A DNA stretch of 64,000 nt from Amyloporia xantha (Eukaryota > Basidiomycota > Agaricomycetes > Polyporales > Adustoporiaceae), in NCBI GenBank assembly GCA_036971615.1, contig JAYKKR010000012.1, positions 558,001-622,000 on the forward strand, read 5' to 3'. Positions 12,244 to 25,915 of the stretch are shown here, one piece after another. Numbering within the stretch: position 1 is the first letter of the stretch; each line of letters starts with the position of its first letter. The position numbers and the translations under genes were made by a program. The notes beneath the pieces were generated by a model. The model made no database searches and had not been told where the DNA came from. It saw only the letters and a list, made by a program, of their open reading frames with translations.

Positions 12244-14236
12244 GTGATTCAACTCTTCCGACCGTGTCTACGCTACAAAGAGTTCCGACGAATGATGCTG
12301 TCGCTCAATCAGCGCGCGTGTACTGTACGCGGCTTGGCATCATTATGCAATTCCGAACGTCTGAACGTTGGAAGCTGTTCTACATTCCACCGAGTGAGTT
12401 TCAGTACGACACCAGTATTCATGCCATCTATGGAACAAGCTGCAAGCATCCAACATTGTCTTGAGCATCTCTTGCTCGAGATTATTTACCTGTTACAAAG
12501 AATCTATCTACTTATCATAATGCTCCTGACAGACGACGACCAGTGGACGTTGCAAGACGTTCATATCACGGAGAGCCATTCAGAGCCCGGTGGCTGTGCC
12601 AAACAAGCAGTTGCGTCAGAAGTTCAGAGAGATTGACACCCGAGCACACGGGCGTCCGATCACTCTGAACTTCTACGACACATTTGCCTCTGTCCCGGGC
12701 AACAATGCATTCGTTCGTTCGCTACACGGTCGGTCTTCCCAGCCCGGTGAGTCATTCATGGCATAACGTTCATGCATCCCCAGAGAATGTGCATGGACGC
12801 GGGTCTCCCCAACACGACGCAGGACTCGTGATTACGGTGCGACGGTGCTGGGGATATGTATAAAGGGTGAGAATGGATGGCTCATCGACCTCATCCTCAT
12901 CCTTCTCTTCGCTCTCCTACTCTCACTCAATTCCCAGGCCGCTCTTGACCTCTGTCGAACGAAGGCTCGAACACGTCCTGTTCGACGTTGCAGCTCGTGG
13001 TAGCTGTGCTTACCGCTTGGTAGAGCGTTGAGGTGAGTGTACCAGTCTTCACTTTTCTATGCTCCCGCTGAAGACGACGGCGCGCTGCTCGTCCTTCCAG
13101 TAAAGTCAACGCCGGACACTACTGCGCTTACCGGACGAATACGATGTCAATGCGTCCTTCACATCATCTCCAGACATGAAGGATATTGCTCTCCGCGTTT
13201 GGACGAATTCGTACAAGATTTTGCTGGTAGTGAGCTGTATCAGGTATGTGCGTCATCATTCTTGCCATCTAGATTCCGCTTAACGGGTGATTGACTCTTG
13301 ATAGGCGACGTCCGTCCTCTCGGCACCCTTGCGAGCGCGACACGTATCAATTCAACACCAACGGAACAACACCTGGTATGTGTTTTGACCTTCCCCGTCG
13401 CGCTTGAACACAGATGTTGGGATTGTTCTATACAGGTCCTAGATGTAAGTGCTACAGTTGTATTGGAATCCGTAAGAGCCGACCAGCAACATTCAGCATC
13501 CGTTTATCGAAGTGAAATTCAGCGTGGGTGCGCTGAGATTCTCAGTCTACGACCGATGAGGATGTACCTCGCGGTCAAGTTCATACGGCAACGCTCGCTG
13601 TGATTGATGCCGGCCAGAACCGTGACATGCGTTGACGTCTTTGGACGAATTCGTACCGGTGGCAACAAAGGTATGTCCTGTATTTACAGTCAATACATAG
13701 CGAAGCTGCTGACCAACGTCCCGTCCGGAAGATGACACCTACCAGCGCTGTCGAATCATCCGTTGGAATCTGTAAGAGCTGGCTAGTAGAACTCAGCCTC
13801 CGATCATCGAAGTGAAATTCGGCGCGGGTATGCTGAGATTCTCGGAATCTATGACCAATGACGACGCGCTCACCTTTGAACTTCGCCTTCAGGCTCCGAG
13901 TCATACGGCAATGCTCGCTGCGGTTGATTCCAGCCAAGATGCGTGTTGACGTGTTTGGACGAATTCGTACGTGCGACGACAAAGGTATGTCCTATATTTG
14001 CAATCAATACACAGCGAAGCGGCTCGCTAACGTCCTGTCCAAAAGCCGGTGCCTATCAGCGCCGTCGAAGCACGCTCCGTGGCCTGGCCGGCAGTGCAGC
14101 TTATCTGGATAGGTATGATCTTGTTACTCACTTCCTCGTCCTTTTGAAAGTTCAACATTTGCACAGACCCATGTATTCTTCCTGTAGCACAACCTCCTCA
14201 ATCGGCTGGCTCCCCGCTATGTCTGCCGAGCACTAG
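12244..14236 (+). pseudogene. Decayed or unresolved multi-exon coding region, unit 2
   Basis: This is the copy of the 954-2945 region. It is identical except for one extra C near 12820 that shifts one short frame. It carries the same stop at 12462-12464 that interrupts the MSTLQ frame and the same duplicated exon block. The product is not recognised. Confidence 0.35.
13450..14091 (+). repeat. Two ~310 bp direct repeats, unit 2
   Basis: Same duplicated block as at 2160-2800, with GGACGAATTCGTAC at about 13640 and 13957. Confidence 0.7.
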
Positions 14237-15556
14237 GTACAGTCATTCTCACTTTGCAAGACACTACTGAGTTGAATAAAACAGATATATTTGTCAAACG
14301 ATGCCGTATGTACAAGATAACGGCGCCTGCACGGCGTAAGCTGTCTAGACTGCGTCCTACAGTGGACGTTCGGATGCGAACAGGGAACACGCCGGCGTCC
14401 GTCCATGCCAGCGAAGACGCGTAGGGCATTCAATGGACGGACAAAGCGTTCCTGCTCCCGCCCACCCAGAAACGTCATGCGCGCAACTCGAATCGCGCGG
14501 CGTTTGAGACTGGCGGGAGACAAGCCTTCGTATGTGGATAGACAGTGAGGTGTCGATGGATGGACGCTGGGTGAAAGGACCGCCCTGTAGATAGTATGTA
14601 AGTAGTAGTTTGCGTTTTAGACGCACCAGGCTGAGCGAGGGAGCACGCGTCGATCGCCTACTCGGTCATGATCACTGTGCTCGGGTCGCTGCTGGGCTTG
14701 ACGGTGAAAAACGAGAGCGACGCCGAGGACGACAGACTCACAGCGGAGGCCTCGTGCAGGGTCTCCCGCTGCTGAGTCGAGTGATCGGACGGCGAGGGTC
14801 CATCTCTACGAGATGCGCGGCATGCGGGTATTGCTTCGCTCCGTCGTACTTGTGCACGGGCGCACTCTGTGTGTTGTCAGCGCGAGACGAGAGGATGGTG
14901 GAGTGGGAGTGGACGGCGTCGCGACGGGTGCTGAGATTCGGCCGAATGATTAGACGGGGGTGCTGGAACCAGAGCGCGCGATGATACGTGGACAGCGTAC
15001 ATCGGCCGATATGCGAAGGCCCTGAGTAATAGTAGACCGGATGAGCACGTAGGATCGACCCCGCAGGCATCTTGAGCCTGCGCGAGAAGTCTTCTGCGTC
15101 AGCCTCCATCGCATATGGGAACCTCTAAGAGATGATGATGTTGGGGTTGGGAAGCGGCGGGGCGGGGCGTGCAGTCTTCGTGACGAAGACGGACGAGACG
15201 GACGTGCAGACCCCCCACGCTACCGGACGCGCATGTCCTTCCGCACGAGTGCGCCGTGTACCCCAGGGGTGCGCGTGCTGTCCCAGTCGAGGGAATCCAA
15301 TTACGACGAGACACGCAATGCCGCTGCCGTCGTCATCGGGGATGGTGTCTGTATGAGATTCTGAGATGCTCTGTTAATCCCCCGGACGGGGGCACCTCCT
15401 GCGACTCCTGCAGCGCCCAGCAGATGCAGGCTAGGAGGCCGGCGCCGCACCCTGCAGACGAGCTGCGTCGGTGCAGCGGGGGAGGTGCCTGATAAGAGAA
15501 ACGCCTTGTTAGAAACGAGATATATATATGAGGACGACGTACCTGTGGCGGACTCC

Positions 15557-17248
15557 TCACAGAGCGCGGTACCCAGGCCTCCACTCATCGCTATGTGCCC
15601 ATCCCCGCCCCGCCTCCGTCAGCATCTGCATCTGATACCCAAGCGAATTGACGACCGTCTCCGTCTCGACATCAACAGCTTCGTTCGCCCTCCGCACGCC
15701 AGACTCACCAAGCTCCCCTTCATCTCGCTCGCACCCTCCGCAGGCTTCTCCACAATCACGTCCATCTCGAACTCCTGATCCGAATCAGACGCCACGATCG
15801 TCTCGTCGTCGCACACCTCCCGCTCCCGCCTCCTCGCGCCCAGCCCCCACCCCATAGCGACGCTGCGCGTCGTGGACGCGCTGTCCCCCTCCGTGCCATA
15901 CACGTGGTGCATCCGCTCGACCCGCTCGACCGCCTGCTCGCGCGCCGCGGTCAGATGCGCGTGCCGCCAGGTGAGGAACCACCCGTAGACCTGCCTGCCC
16001 GGCGGGTGGTTGAATATGCGCCACAGCGCGGTGTTGCCCGACGACAGACTCGAGAAGCTCGGGCGGCGCTGGGGGCGCTCGCGGTCGGGGCTCGGAGAGA
16101 CGCGCTGCTTCTTCGCTACGAACGCGCCGGTGACGCCCTTCCACAGCGTCTCGGCCCGCTCGCGCTGCAGCCGCCGTTTCGCTATGCGGAGGCTACGCTT
16201 CATCTTGCGCTTCTCCTCGCGCTGGAGCAGCTCGTCTACTTCCCCCACACCCATCCCTGCGCCCACCCACCACCACCACCCGAGGAAGCTCTGCCATAGG
16301 ATGATCGCCCACATGAGATGGGGCATCCACGTGTACTGGTCCTTCGTGGGCACGTAGACGAGCGCGATGGTGGACGACATCGGTGCCAGCGTCAGCGCCC
16401 CGATCCCAAACGCTGCTGTGCCGCCGTCCATGCGCCACGCGCTCTTCCTGTTTACCAGAAGGCCCCACAGGAAGAGCGACAAGGTGAACAGGAGCGAGAG
16501 CGCTGCGTTGCAGATGTTTTGCACTGCGCTGATCGCGTTCAGCATGTTGTCGTCCTGGCGCACGCGGAGCATCTGCATCACCGCAGATATCACCGCAAGC
16601 GGCCCTAAAAGGGCGTAGATGAGCCTGCGCTCCAGTTTTGACGGAAATAGCAACGTGAGGAACTGGATGTGAGTGATCTGCCCGACGTGTTAATTTAGCA
16701 CGACAGATTCCCAGACCGCTCGAACACACACCTGTATAAGTCCCGCCGTGGTTGCTGTCATCAGCAGCCATGCAGCCAGGTCGGCGGTCGGCCAGTGCGT
16801 GTTGACGCTTGGGGGTATGTCGACCGCGAGGTAGTTCAACATGTACGGCCATGTCCGACTCTCCTGTGTGACCGTCGACAGCACGATGTACAGGGTGACG
16901 AGGAGGTCACCAGGAGGGTGATGACCGCAGAGACTTGGAGCACGAAGTTGACCGGCGCCAGTGGCCAGTGGTACTGTGCAGTGAACAGCAGCTGAAATAG
17001 CAGAACCGATGACAAGGTCAACACGATTCCCTCTAGCAGCACTTGTACAGGAAGCGATCGCGCAAATGGCGGGCGAAGCTGCAAGATAGGATCATATGGA
17101 AATCTGCACAAAGGTAAGACGCGCGAGACGAGGATCGTTCGGTCACTCACCCAGTGTCGGTGTAGTTCAGGTACGTGGTGTAGTCTACGGCGGACACACA
17201 TGAAATCGTATACAAGAGCAGCAGAAACAGCAGCAGTCGTCGATACAT
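15557..17248 (-). CDS. Signal peptide + 7TM protein, copy 2 (different one-base frameshift)
   Basis: It has the same four-exon layout as copy 1 and would encode about 499 residues. Span 4 is intact here (CCCTAAAAGGG near 16604), and three bases missing from copy 1 near 4602 are present. However, GTGACGAGGAGG near 16896-16906 lacks one G found in copies 1 and 3, shifting the frame between spans 2 and 3. The two near-identical copies are thus broken at different homopolymers, and each is intact where the other is broken. That favours consensus errors, though independent decay cannot be excluded. The peptide gene lies 1 kb upstream on the same strand. Confidence 0.8.
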
Positions 17249-18257
17249 TTGCAGTTATGGGGATTAGAGGCTCTGCAAGGAGGCGAACGAGGTGAAGACC
17301 CTTGCCGCTCGTGTTCGGCGAGTGCCAGGCCTAATTATATCGACCAACGCGTGGTCGCAACAGGTGATGTTGATATCTTCTAAACTGTCGACCACGATGC
17401 ATGAGGACACAGATTTGGAGGATCTGTTCTGTGCAACAGAGCAAGCAAACTGCAGACTTTCTTGCACTAGTGGTGGTAATAGACCAAACTACAGCGCGGC
17501 CTGACTTTTCTTCATTCCACACTGATCACGTGATTATCACACAGCTCTGAATTAACATTGTTGAAACCATCGCAAAAACGTTGGAGGATTGAAGCTAAAC
17601 ATGATATTGCGAGGGACTGCGCAGCTTTCCTCTCGTAGAAAACAGGGAGAACGGTAACAAGGTAGCTGTGCACTATGATGAAGACGACTATATTTGAACT
17701 CGATGACATAGGTAAGCTAAAGATACAACAGAAGAAATACACGACTGTAGCCAGTGTAGAATACACGTGGCTAATAACCACAGACGATACAGTAGGATTC
17801 TAGGGCGACACCGAGACCGATCCAAGACCGCTCAGAAAGAACGACAACGGGCTAAATATACCCTCCGTAACTACGCGGAGTAATTGCCTGCGCACCTGTG
17901 CGGCAGACCAACCGAGGGAACAGTAAGCCGTGGGATGAGCGAAATGGAGGACTCGTAAGGAAAGTGGAGTGGTGGAGAGCGATCAAATAGCAGATAACAA
18001 ATAACTAAGAGCAGTGCAGTGTTCAAGCAACGAGGAGCAATCGACAGTAACGAGCAGGAGTCAAAACACACCGAATCTGAAAGAGTGTTGTGAAGGAGAT
18101 GCTCCGAGTGCGTTCGAAACACTCGGAGGGTCCAACTTTAGGCTGTCCAAAAAAGGTAGAGGTAGAGTAGAGGGGCTGCCAGTGTTTCCGTGGGACTGAG
18201 GTGACCTCAGCGCAGTATGACCGGAATTTTGCGATGGTGACTATATCAGTGGATCAT

Positions 18258-18873
18258 TCATTTGCCACATCGACCTATATTGTTGGAAAAGAAGGTGAGC
18301 GATTGTAGCACAGAAAATATATCACCCACCACTAGATCTCGAACTTCGATCGCAACGAAATCCTCAGGTACCTCAGCCGCCTATTAAACATTGAATTTAA
18401 TGAGGTAAGATTAAACGGACTTATGTTGACTCACTGAATCGGTAGAGGCGTCATCGGAAGATGCGCTGGTAAGCTCAGATATGAGATCTAGCACGTCGGC
18501 GATAACACTGGCGACGGAGGATTCGGTCGACGACTCCGGATCCGCAGGCGGTATCACTGAAGGGCTTGTCGGTACAACAGAGGCTGCGGTAGCAACAGCA
18601 GTGGACGGAGAATTATCTGAGGACTACGAGTCGTGAGTAAAATAAGCTGTCCTGAATATGTACCCTCCACATACTGGCTCAGCAAAGAGGCATCCAAGCA
18701 TTCGACAGTTCCGCCCCTCCAAATCTGGTGAAGCCACAGGAGCCGCATAGACCAGCGGAAGCGCTGTTGAAAATAATCAGCACCAAATAAATCCCGGAGA
18801 CGTTGTTTTTCTTACCACCGACAAGGAGAGCGGAGATCGCGAAAGCGCGGGTCAGGAAGAAAGTAGCAACCAT
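18258..18873 (-). CDS. Small secreted cysteine peptide precursor, copy 2
   Basis: It appears identical to the gene at 6966-7581: four exons, 152 residues, signal peptide ending VYA|AP, core EGRNCRMLGCLF, a Ser/Thr-rich region and the C-terminus IGRCGK. It precedes 7TM copy 2 on the same strand with the same ~1 kb spacing. It has no frame damage, in contrast to the neighbouring 7TM copy. Function unknown. Confidence 0.75.
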
Positions 18874-19491
18874 GGTGAGGAACGAATATGAGTATAGCTA
18901 TGATGAAACAGGCAGTAGATTGAGCTACAGAACAAGTAGGGCCCGGTGTTCGAGTTGGGAAGATCCGCTAGTGACTGAGCAAGCATTGTAGCTAAGCGAA
19001 AGATACTTATACTTGTCCTCCGACAGGGATCACGTATCCCTTCGTTGTGCCCCTGGTGAGGCACAGCATTGACTGCTGTCAAAGACGTCGTAAGTAAAAT
19101 TCTGTATACTTGGAGCCCTCAAGCTAGCTTCCGAGACAAGCATGTCCTCTGTGCGGTGCATTTCGCTCAAGGGGATACGTTCACAAGGATGTGCATACGC
19201 GGAAGCAAGCGTTACTATAACACCTGCCATTTTGGCCCCCACGGAGAAAGCCGCTGCCTGCCAAATGTGGGCTAACCTGTGTTCACGCGTTCTCCCAAGT
19301 GGCACCCACAACAGGCAGACCGACGCTTTCTCAATCGGCGATCGCGAGCGTCAGCACGCCGACATGGCCGCCGCGCTGCTCCACTCTGACGCAGCTGTTC
19401 GTCGCGCCGCCGTTGCTCATGCCAGGTCGTGTCGTGCGTCGGGCTGGCTGAAAGAGGCTACGAGTGTGCACTTGAGAAATACGAGAGATAC

Positions 19492-19647
19492 GTGCGTTTT
19501 TGGGTCATAGAGAACACTGGGTGAGTTTTTGGGTCATAGAGAACACTGGTGCGTTTTTGCGACATAGGGAACACTGGGTGAGTTTCTGGGACATAGAGAA
19601 CACTGGGTCTTGGGACATAGAGACCTCTAGGCTCTGGGTGAGTTTTC
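19492..19647 (+). repeat. ~30-bp minisatellite, unit 2
   Basis: The array is the same as at 8200-8355, with the same number and order of variant units. Confidence 0.9.
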
Positions 19648-19691
19648 ACGACTACACCGCTCGCCTCCTCAGACTACTACTACTACTACAC

Positions 19692-22360
19692 ACAGTACGC
19701 CCGCCAGAGTCGTTTTATGCTACTCACTCCGACCTCCCTCAATCCGCGCCCTCGCCCGTCCTTCCCCCCTCTGTGCGCATTCAGCACGTACGCACCGTCC
19801 GACGCCTTCCTACCTCTACCCGCCAACTGCCCGCGCCCAACGAACGACGATTCCCCCTCGCAAGACGTCCGGTACAGAACAAACTCTCCGTCCAGCAGCT
19901 CGGCCTGTCCACTCCCCGAGCCGTCCCCCCTGCAAGACCGTCCATACATGGAGGAGCAGGCCTTTTTATAACGTCTGGTACGCTCTGCAACTCGTCGATC
20001 CCCACTCTTCGCGCTAATCCCCCTCCGTGAATTCCTCAATTCTGCTCCCGCGCCGTTCAGAGCGTATCGCGCGCGCTCCCGGTAGACAGCCCAGGGGCGG
20101 CTGTGGACCGTCCAAAGTCTTGACACCCCCCGCTAGCAAACAGCCGGACGACGAACCTGCAAATTCCGTCCGGCGCGCTTCATACACGCATGGGGGCGAT
20201 ACAACACCGGCGCGGAAAGATGCACAAGACGCGCCGAGAACGTCTCGTCCGTCCTCTCGCCCCATGATGCCCCTCGCGCTCGCTGACAGCCCGTCCAGTA
20301 GACCTCACCCACATCCGTCTCCAGTCCGTCCGGACCGCGCGAGCGATGACGGTAGGCGTCGAAGCGACTCCCCGGACGGACAAAACGTTCCAATTCTTCA
20401 AATCGGCCCACAAGACGAGCAGGGACCATCCACCGTGGACGCGCATAGATGCACGCGATGCGCGGAGAGCGTCCGGTAACCCCTCCACGCTGTCCATGAG
20501 ATTCGAGCTCGCTGAAGAGGCCTTGTCGCCAAAGATACCAGACTCGACCGCCAGCCGTGCAGACGACTCCCAGCGCACCCAGAATAGACGACCGACGACG
20601 CTACCCCCAGTCCCAAGTCCTCGGATAGAAGCCCCATCGCGCGGAAGGTACAAGACCTGAGCCCCAGCTGTTCGGATGATGCACGTGCCGCTGGACGATC
20701 AAATCTTCAAATGCCGTCCGTACGGCCTGCGAGATGAATGAGAGCCGTCCAATGTAGACGCGGATGGATGCGCGCGATGCGCTGACAGCATCTCGTGAGT
20801 CCTGCGCGCTGTCCGCGCCGTTTGCGCTTGCTGACACCCGTCAAGTACACATTTTCGACAGCACCAGCGTCCGTCTTCAGCCGTTCGGACGCTGCGCTGT
20901 GCACCCAGAATACACGCGCGATGTCCGTACACTCTGAATGGAGTCCTTGGAACAGGGCACTGATCCCCGCTGACACTGAATCGCCGGATGACGAAATTTT
21001 CGAATCTCGTCCAAACGGCCTGCGAGACAAGTGCGAGCCGTCCAACGTCCACTAGAATGCACGTGCACCGTGTCGAGAGCGTCCGGTGAGTCCCCCACCT
21101 CGTACACGCCGTTTTCGCTCACTGGGATCTCGTCCGGTAGCCCTTGGGGAAATCACGAGACTCCAGCGCCGGCCGTCCGGACCATGCGAAGCGCGCCCAG
21201 AATAGCCAGACGACCAAGGTATTCGTCGTCCGAAGCTCTCGGATCAAGGCCACGTCCTCCCAGAGCCTTCGCCGTCGGCCGCCCCGACATACGACAGAAT
21301 CGCAGACAACGACCGGGGGGCGGGCGCCCTGCACGAGGGATGCCTGCAGCACTCTCAAAGAGACCATACGAGCACCCCCAGCCCTCAGACAAGGCCCCCG
21401 CTGTGGGCTCGATGTTGCCGTGACCCATCTCGCCGGACGGCGAAATATCAAATTTCGAGCGCAGGCCACGCGGGGGCGCCAGGCCGCGGTCAGAGCAGGC
21501 GCGAAAGCGTCCTACGCGAGTCGTCCGGCCTCTGAACAACGTCCCCCCGCTCGGGCGTGCATATGCGACTCGGTTGTGGCACCCGATCGCGGGAGTTCGA
21601 CGATCACGACAAACGGGAGCTGGGGGAGTGACGCGCCCCATCAGATACGGACGGAATGGCTGAGCGAAGCGTGGTACGTACCCTCCGACAGTCTGCGAAT
21701 GCCGGCCCCACCCTCCAGACGCTGATGTGTCCCCTGCTCAGCCGTCTCTCGTACGAAATCGCGCAGACTGGCGCAGCGCGCCGCTGATGGCGAGGACACA
21801 GGGGCAGGGACGGTACGTCCGTTGTCACTGTGATGGTACCCCCGGACGCTGACGTTCTGCGCCTGCTCCATCGTCCGGAAGCGAATCCCGCGGAATCGAG
21901 CGCGGACCGTCAGAGATGAACGGCGGACGGCCTGCGTGCTGTCCGGAACCAAGGTATGTGTGCCACTTCGTATGTTCGATGTGCATTGCTGACGGCGAGC
22001 AGACAGCGCAGGGGCATGTGACGGTGAATGGGCCTCTTTTTTGTCGGGATGCGAACCTGCGAGTTTCGAGCGCGGACCGTCAGCAACGAGTAACGGACGG
22101 CCTACGCGCTGTTGGGAGCGAAGGTACTTACCATTATGCGCGTTAGACATCACTCTGGTAACGGCTCCCTGATGCTGACAGCAGCCCCAGCAAATCTGCA
22201 AATTTCGATCAGGCTCGCGCTCGTTTCGGGCGATGGATGGTTCGTGTTCTCACCTGTACGTATCCTCTCCTGACGCTCGCGCATGCCGGACAACGAAACT
22301 TCGAGCTTTGACAACCAGTGCGTCCGACACAGGTAGGGAGGCGGCCGAGCAGAGTGGGAG
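19692..22360. repeat. GC-rich degenerate satellite, unit 2
   Basis: It is the same as 8400-11050 up to about 21727. Beyond that the tail differs, and the repeated GTCCGGAAGCGAA / TTCGAGCGCGGACCGTCAG / ACGGCCTGCG module recurs near 21870, 22045 and 22290. No gene is supported. About 400 bp at 22260-22740 has no counterpart in the unit 1 tail. Confidence 0.7.
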
Positions 22361-23933
22361 AACGTAGAAATGCCTCCCCTGCAGCCGTCGGACAGGCCCC
22401 CGTGACTGAAGCATCTTCTCTTCCAGCCGTTTCGCCCGGGCTCAATCTTGTGTATTCCGATCAGACAGCATGCTGGCTTCAAAAGTAAAAGATTAGGACA
22501 CTGTGACAATGAAGGTAAACACAGCCTGCAAACCTTTCTGCGCTGCAGTCTCTTAGGGATGTCTGCTCGCATCCATTTCGCGGGGCCTCAAAACAGAGAA
22601 CTTGATTATGTCGGGCATGCTGACTTCACTGACGCTGTGGGTCTTGAACAGCATGCTGTGTTGTGCATTGGAGTCAGTTGCTGACGCGTAAGAGAATGAA
22701 TGTATATACATACCATGGCTCTCGAACGTTCAGTTCGTACAAGCCTGGTGTGGTTGGGAGGTAGAGGGTAGATGTTGAGTGGAGGCTGAGGAGTGCCGCT
22801 GTCCATAGTTGTATTGACTCAGAATTGTCCGTAGATATTTGTCGAATTGAATTGAGCTTCGCAAGGTAAGTGTTTCATCTGCATCATTATTGGCCAACGT
22901 AAGGAATTCTCATCGTGATTGATCGGTGCTCTGATGGAATATGTCAGGCCGCACTGAAATTCACTTTATGTCAAAATGGCAAAAAAAAATTGGTTTACAA
23001 AATTGAAGTCTCATTTCATTTTCTGAGTGTAGTCCCATAACACCTGAGAGACTGGATCTCAAAAGGATGTCAATTCTATTCAAGTCCCCGTTGAGTGCCA
23101 AGCCACACCAAGATGTTGGGTAGCAATCTGTATGTAAATGTTTGGTTCTATTTTGGTGATGATCAGAACATTTCATTGCCAATTCATGACAGGTGGTGGC
23201 ATGCCGTTGAATGGATTTCATCGCTGCGGCCCGCGGCGCAGCATAGCTACCATGTACGTCAGTAGCCATTGTCAGAAGTAGTAGTACATGTCATTGTATT
23301 ATGGAGGATAGCCTCTACCATACTAAGGTGAACTACATACATACCTACACCAATGTATGAGCTTCATCTGCATGAAAGCTGAGACATCTCGCAGTATTCA
23401 AAATCTCGACGGACCAGGGTCCCCGATCCCTGTACAGACGTTCGCAGGAAGCGTGCGTATAGAATGTCCGAAGAAATCAGCCTGCTCATGATTGGTTCGA
23501 TAACGGAACGGACCGAGATCATGTGCTCTGGGGAGGTAGCGACGTGACGTGAACGCGTCCAGGATACGCGTCAGAGTGCGATCAGATCTCGGTTTTACGC
23601 TATCCACAGACTCGGACCGTAGCTTCGCCTCTGCAAAGTCCTGTACCCGACAGTTATACGAAGCTTGAATGGGCTTTACAGTCACAACAATGCCTCCATA
23701 CTTTGAGGTGCAAATACAATCCGGCTTGCTCCAAAAACAGTTGAACCCGCCGAATCACACATTGGAAACTTCCACTGCTGTATGCGTTCGTAGACTGAGC
23801 GTCCGCCTCAGGATAACGGACATCTTTCATTTCTTCACAGTATGGAAGAATCCTACGCACGTGAGTTATCTGAAACAACAATGTTCGCAGTGGTTGCGGG
23901 GTTTCCACTAATTCCTCCTTCCATCCTTTCCGT

Positions 23934-25915
23934 GTGTTTCAACTACTCCGGCCATGTCTACGCTACAAGGAAGTCCGACGAATGATGCTGTCGCTCAATC
24001 AGCGCGCGTGTACTGTACGCGGCTTGGCATCATTATGCAATTCCGAATGTCTGAACATTGGAAGCTGTTCTACGTTCCGCCGAGTGAGTTTCAGTACGAC
24101 ACCAGTATTCATGTCTACGGAACAAGCTGCAAGCGTCCGACATCGTCTCGAGCATCTCTTGCTCGAGATTGTTTACCAGTTACAAAGAACCTATTTACTT
24201 ATCATAATGCTCCTGACAGACGACCAGTGGACGTTGCAAGACGTTCATATCACGGAGAGCCGTTCAGAGTCCGGTGGCTGCGCCAAACAAGCAGTTGCGT
24301 CAGAAGTTCAGAGCGACTGACACCCGAAGAGACGGGCGTGCGATCACTCTGAACTTCTACGACACATTTGCCTCTGTCCCTGGCAACAATGCATTCGTTC
24401 GCTACACGGTCGGTCTTCCCAGCCCGGTGAGTCATTCGTGGCGTAACGTTCATGCATCCCCAGAGAATGTGCACGGATGCGGGTCTCCCCAACACGACGC
24501 AGGACTCGTGATTACGGTGCGACGGTGCTGGGGAGATGTATAAAGGGTGAGGGTGGACGGCCCATCGTCGTCATCCTCATCCTTCTCTACGTTCTCCTAC
24601 TCTCACTCAACCCCCGGGCCGCTCTTGACTTCCGTCGGACGAAGACTAGAACACCTCCTGTTCGACGTTGCAGCTCGTCGTTGCCGTGCTCCCTGCCAGT
24701 GCTTTATAGAGCGTTGGGGTGAGTGTATTAGTCTTCACTTTTCTATGCTCCCGCTGAAGACGACGGTGCGCTGCTCGTTCTTCCAGTGAAGTCAACGCCG
24801 GACACTACTGCGCTCGCTGCACGAACCCTACCTCAACGCGTCATTCACACGGGCTGCAGACGTGAAAGGTAAGGCTCTCCGTGTTTGGACGAATTCGTAC
24901 CAGATTCCGCTGTCAGTGAGCTGTACCAAGTATGTGCGTCATCGTTCTTGTCATCTAGATTCCGCTCGATGTATAATTGACTCTTGATAGCCGGTGTGCG
25001 TCCTCTCGGCACCCTTGCGAGCGCGACACGTATCAATTCAACTGTAACGGAACAATATCTAGTATGTATTCTGACCTCCCCCGTAGCGCTTGAACACGGC
25101 TACTGGGATTGTTCTATGCAGTTCTCAGCTGTAAGTGCTACAGCTGTATCGTAATCCGTAAGAGCTGACCAGTAGTACTCAGCATCCGTTGATCGAAGTG
25201 AAATTCAGCGCGGGTACGCTGAGTTCCTCGGAATCTACAACCAATGATGACGCGCTCACCTTTGAACTTCGCCGTCAGGCGGCTGGTTCCGGCCAAGATG
25301 CGTGTATACGCGTTTGGACGAATTCGTACCGATCGCGGCAAAGGTATGTCCTGTATTTACAGTCAATACATGTCACTATCTCTTGCTAACGTCCCGTCCG
25401 GAAGATCGCACCTACCAGCGCCGTCGAATCATCCTCGGTGGCCGGCCGTTGGAATCTGTAAGATCTGACTAGTAGAACTCAGCATGCGATCATCGAAGTG
25501 AAATTCGGCGCGGGTACGCTGAGATTCTCGGAATCTACGACCAATGACGACGCGTTCACCTTTGCACTTCGCCTTCAGGCTCCGAGTCATACGGCAACGC
25601 TCGCTGCGGTTGATTCCGGCCAAGATGCGTGTTGACGTGTTTGGACAAATTCGTACGTGCGGCGACAAGAGTATGTCCTATATTTGCAGTCAATACACAG
25701 CGAAGCCGCTCGCTAATGTCCTGTCCAAAAGCCGGCACCTACTAGCGCCGTCAAGCATCCTCCGTGGCCGGTAGTGCAGCTTATCTGGATAGGTATGATC
25801 TTGTTACTCACTTCCTCATCCTTCCGAAAGTTCAACATTTGCCCAGACCCATGTATTTCCTCGATCGGTCCGCTCCCCGCTATGTCTGCCGAGCACCGAG
25901 CAGTATAGGTACAGT
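23934..25915 (+). pseudogene. Decayed or unresolved multi-exon coding region, unit 3
   Basis: This is the diverged counterpart of 954-2945. The MSTLQ frame (23954) is open for 132 residues here, and an overlapping frame around 24274-24543 contains AITLNFYDTFASVPGNNAF. Compared with unit 1 there are in-frame three-base deletions near 24113 and 24218 as well as frame-changing differences elsewhere. I could not assemble a complete protein or name a family. Confidence 0.35.
25140..25790 (+). repeat. Two ~310 bp direct repeats, unit 3
   Basis: The duplicated block is present in unit 3, so the duplication predates separation of the units. GGACGAATTCGTAC is seen at 25316, and a GGACAAATTCGTAC variant at 25643. 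Confidence 0.65.

Larger units (their letters stand above)
11291..22994. repeat. Tandem array unit 2 (~11.7 kb)
   Basis: This is the second direct copy. It is nearly identical to unit 1 from 11291 to about 21727 and diverged after that. Its tail (21728-22994) is about 400 bp longer than the tail of unit 1; the extra material lies roughly at 22260-22740. The junction into unit 3 (AAAATTGGTTTACAAAATTG near 22985) matches the unit 1/unit 2 junction, which shows head-to-tail arrangement of one ancestral unit. Confidence 0.95.
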
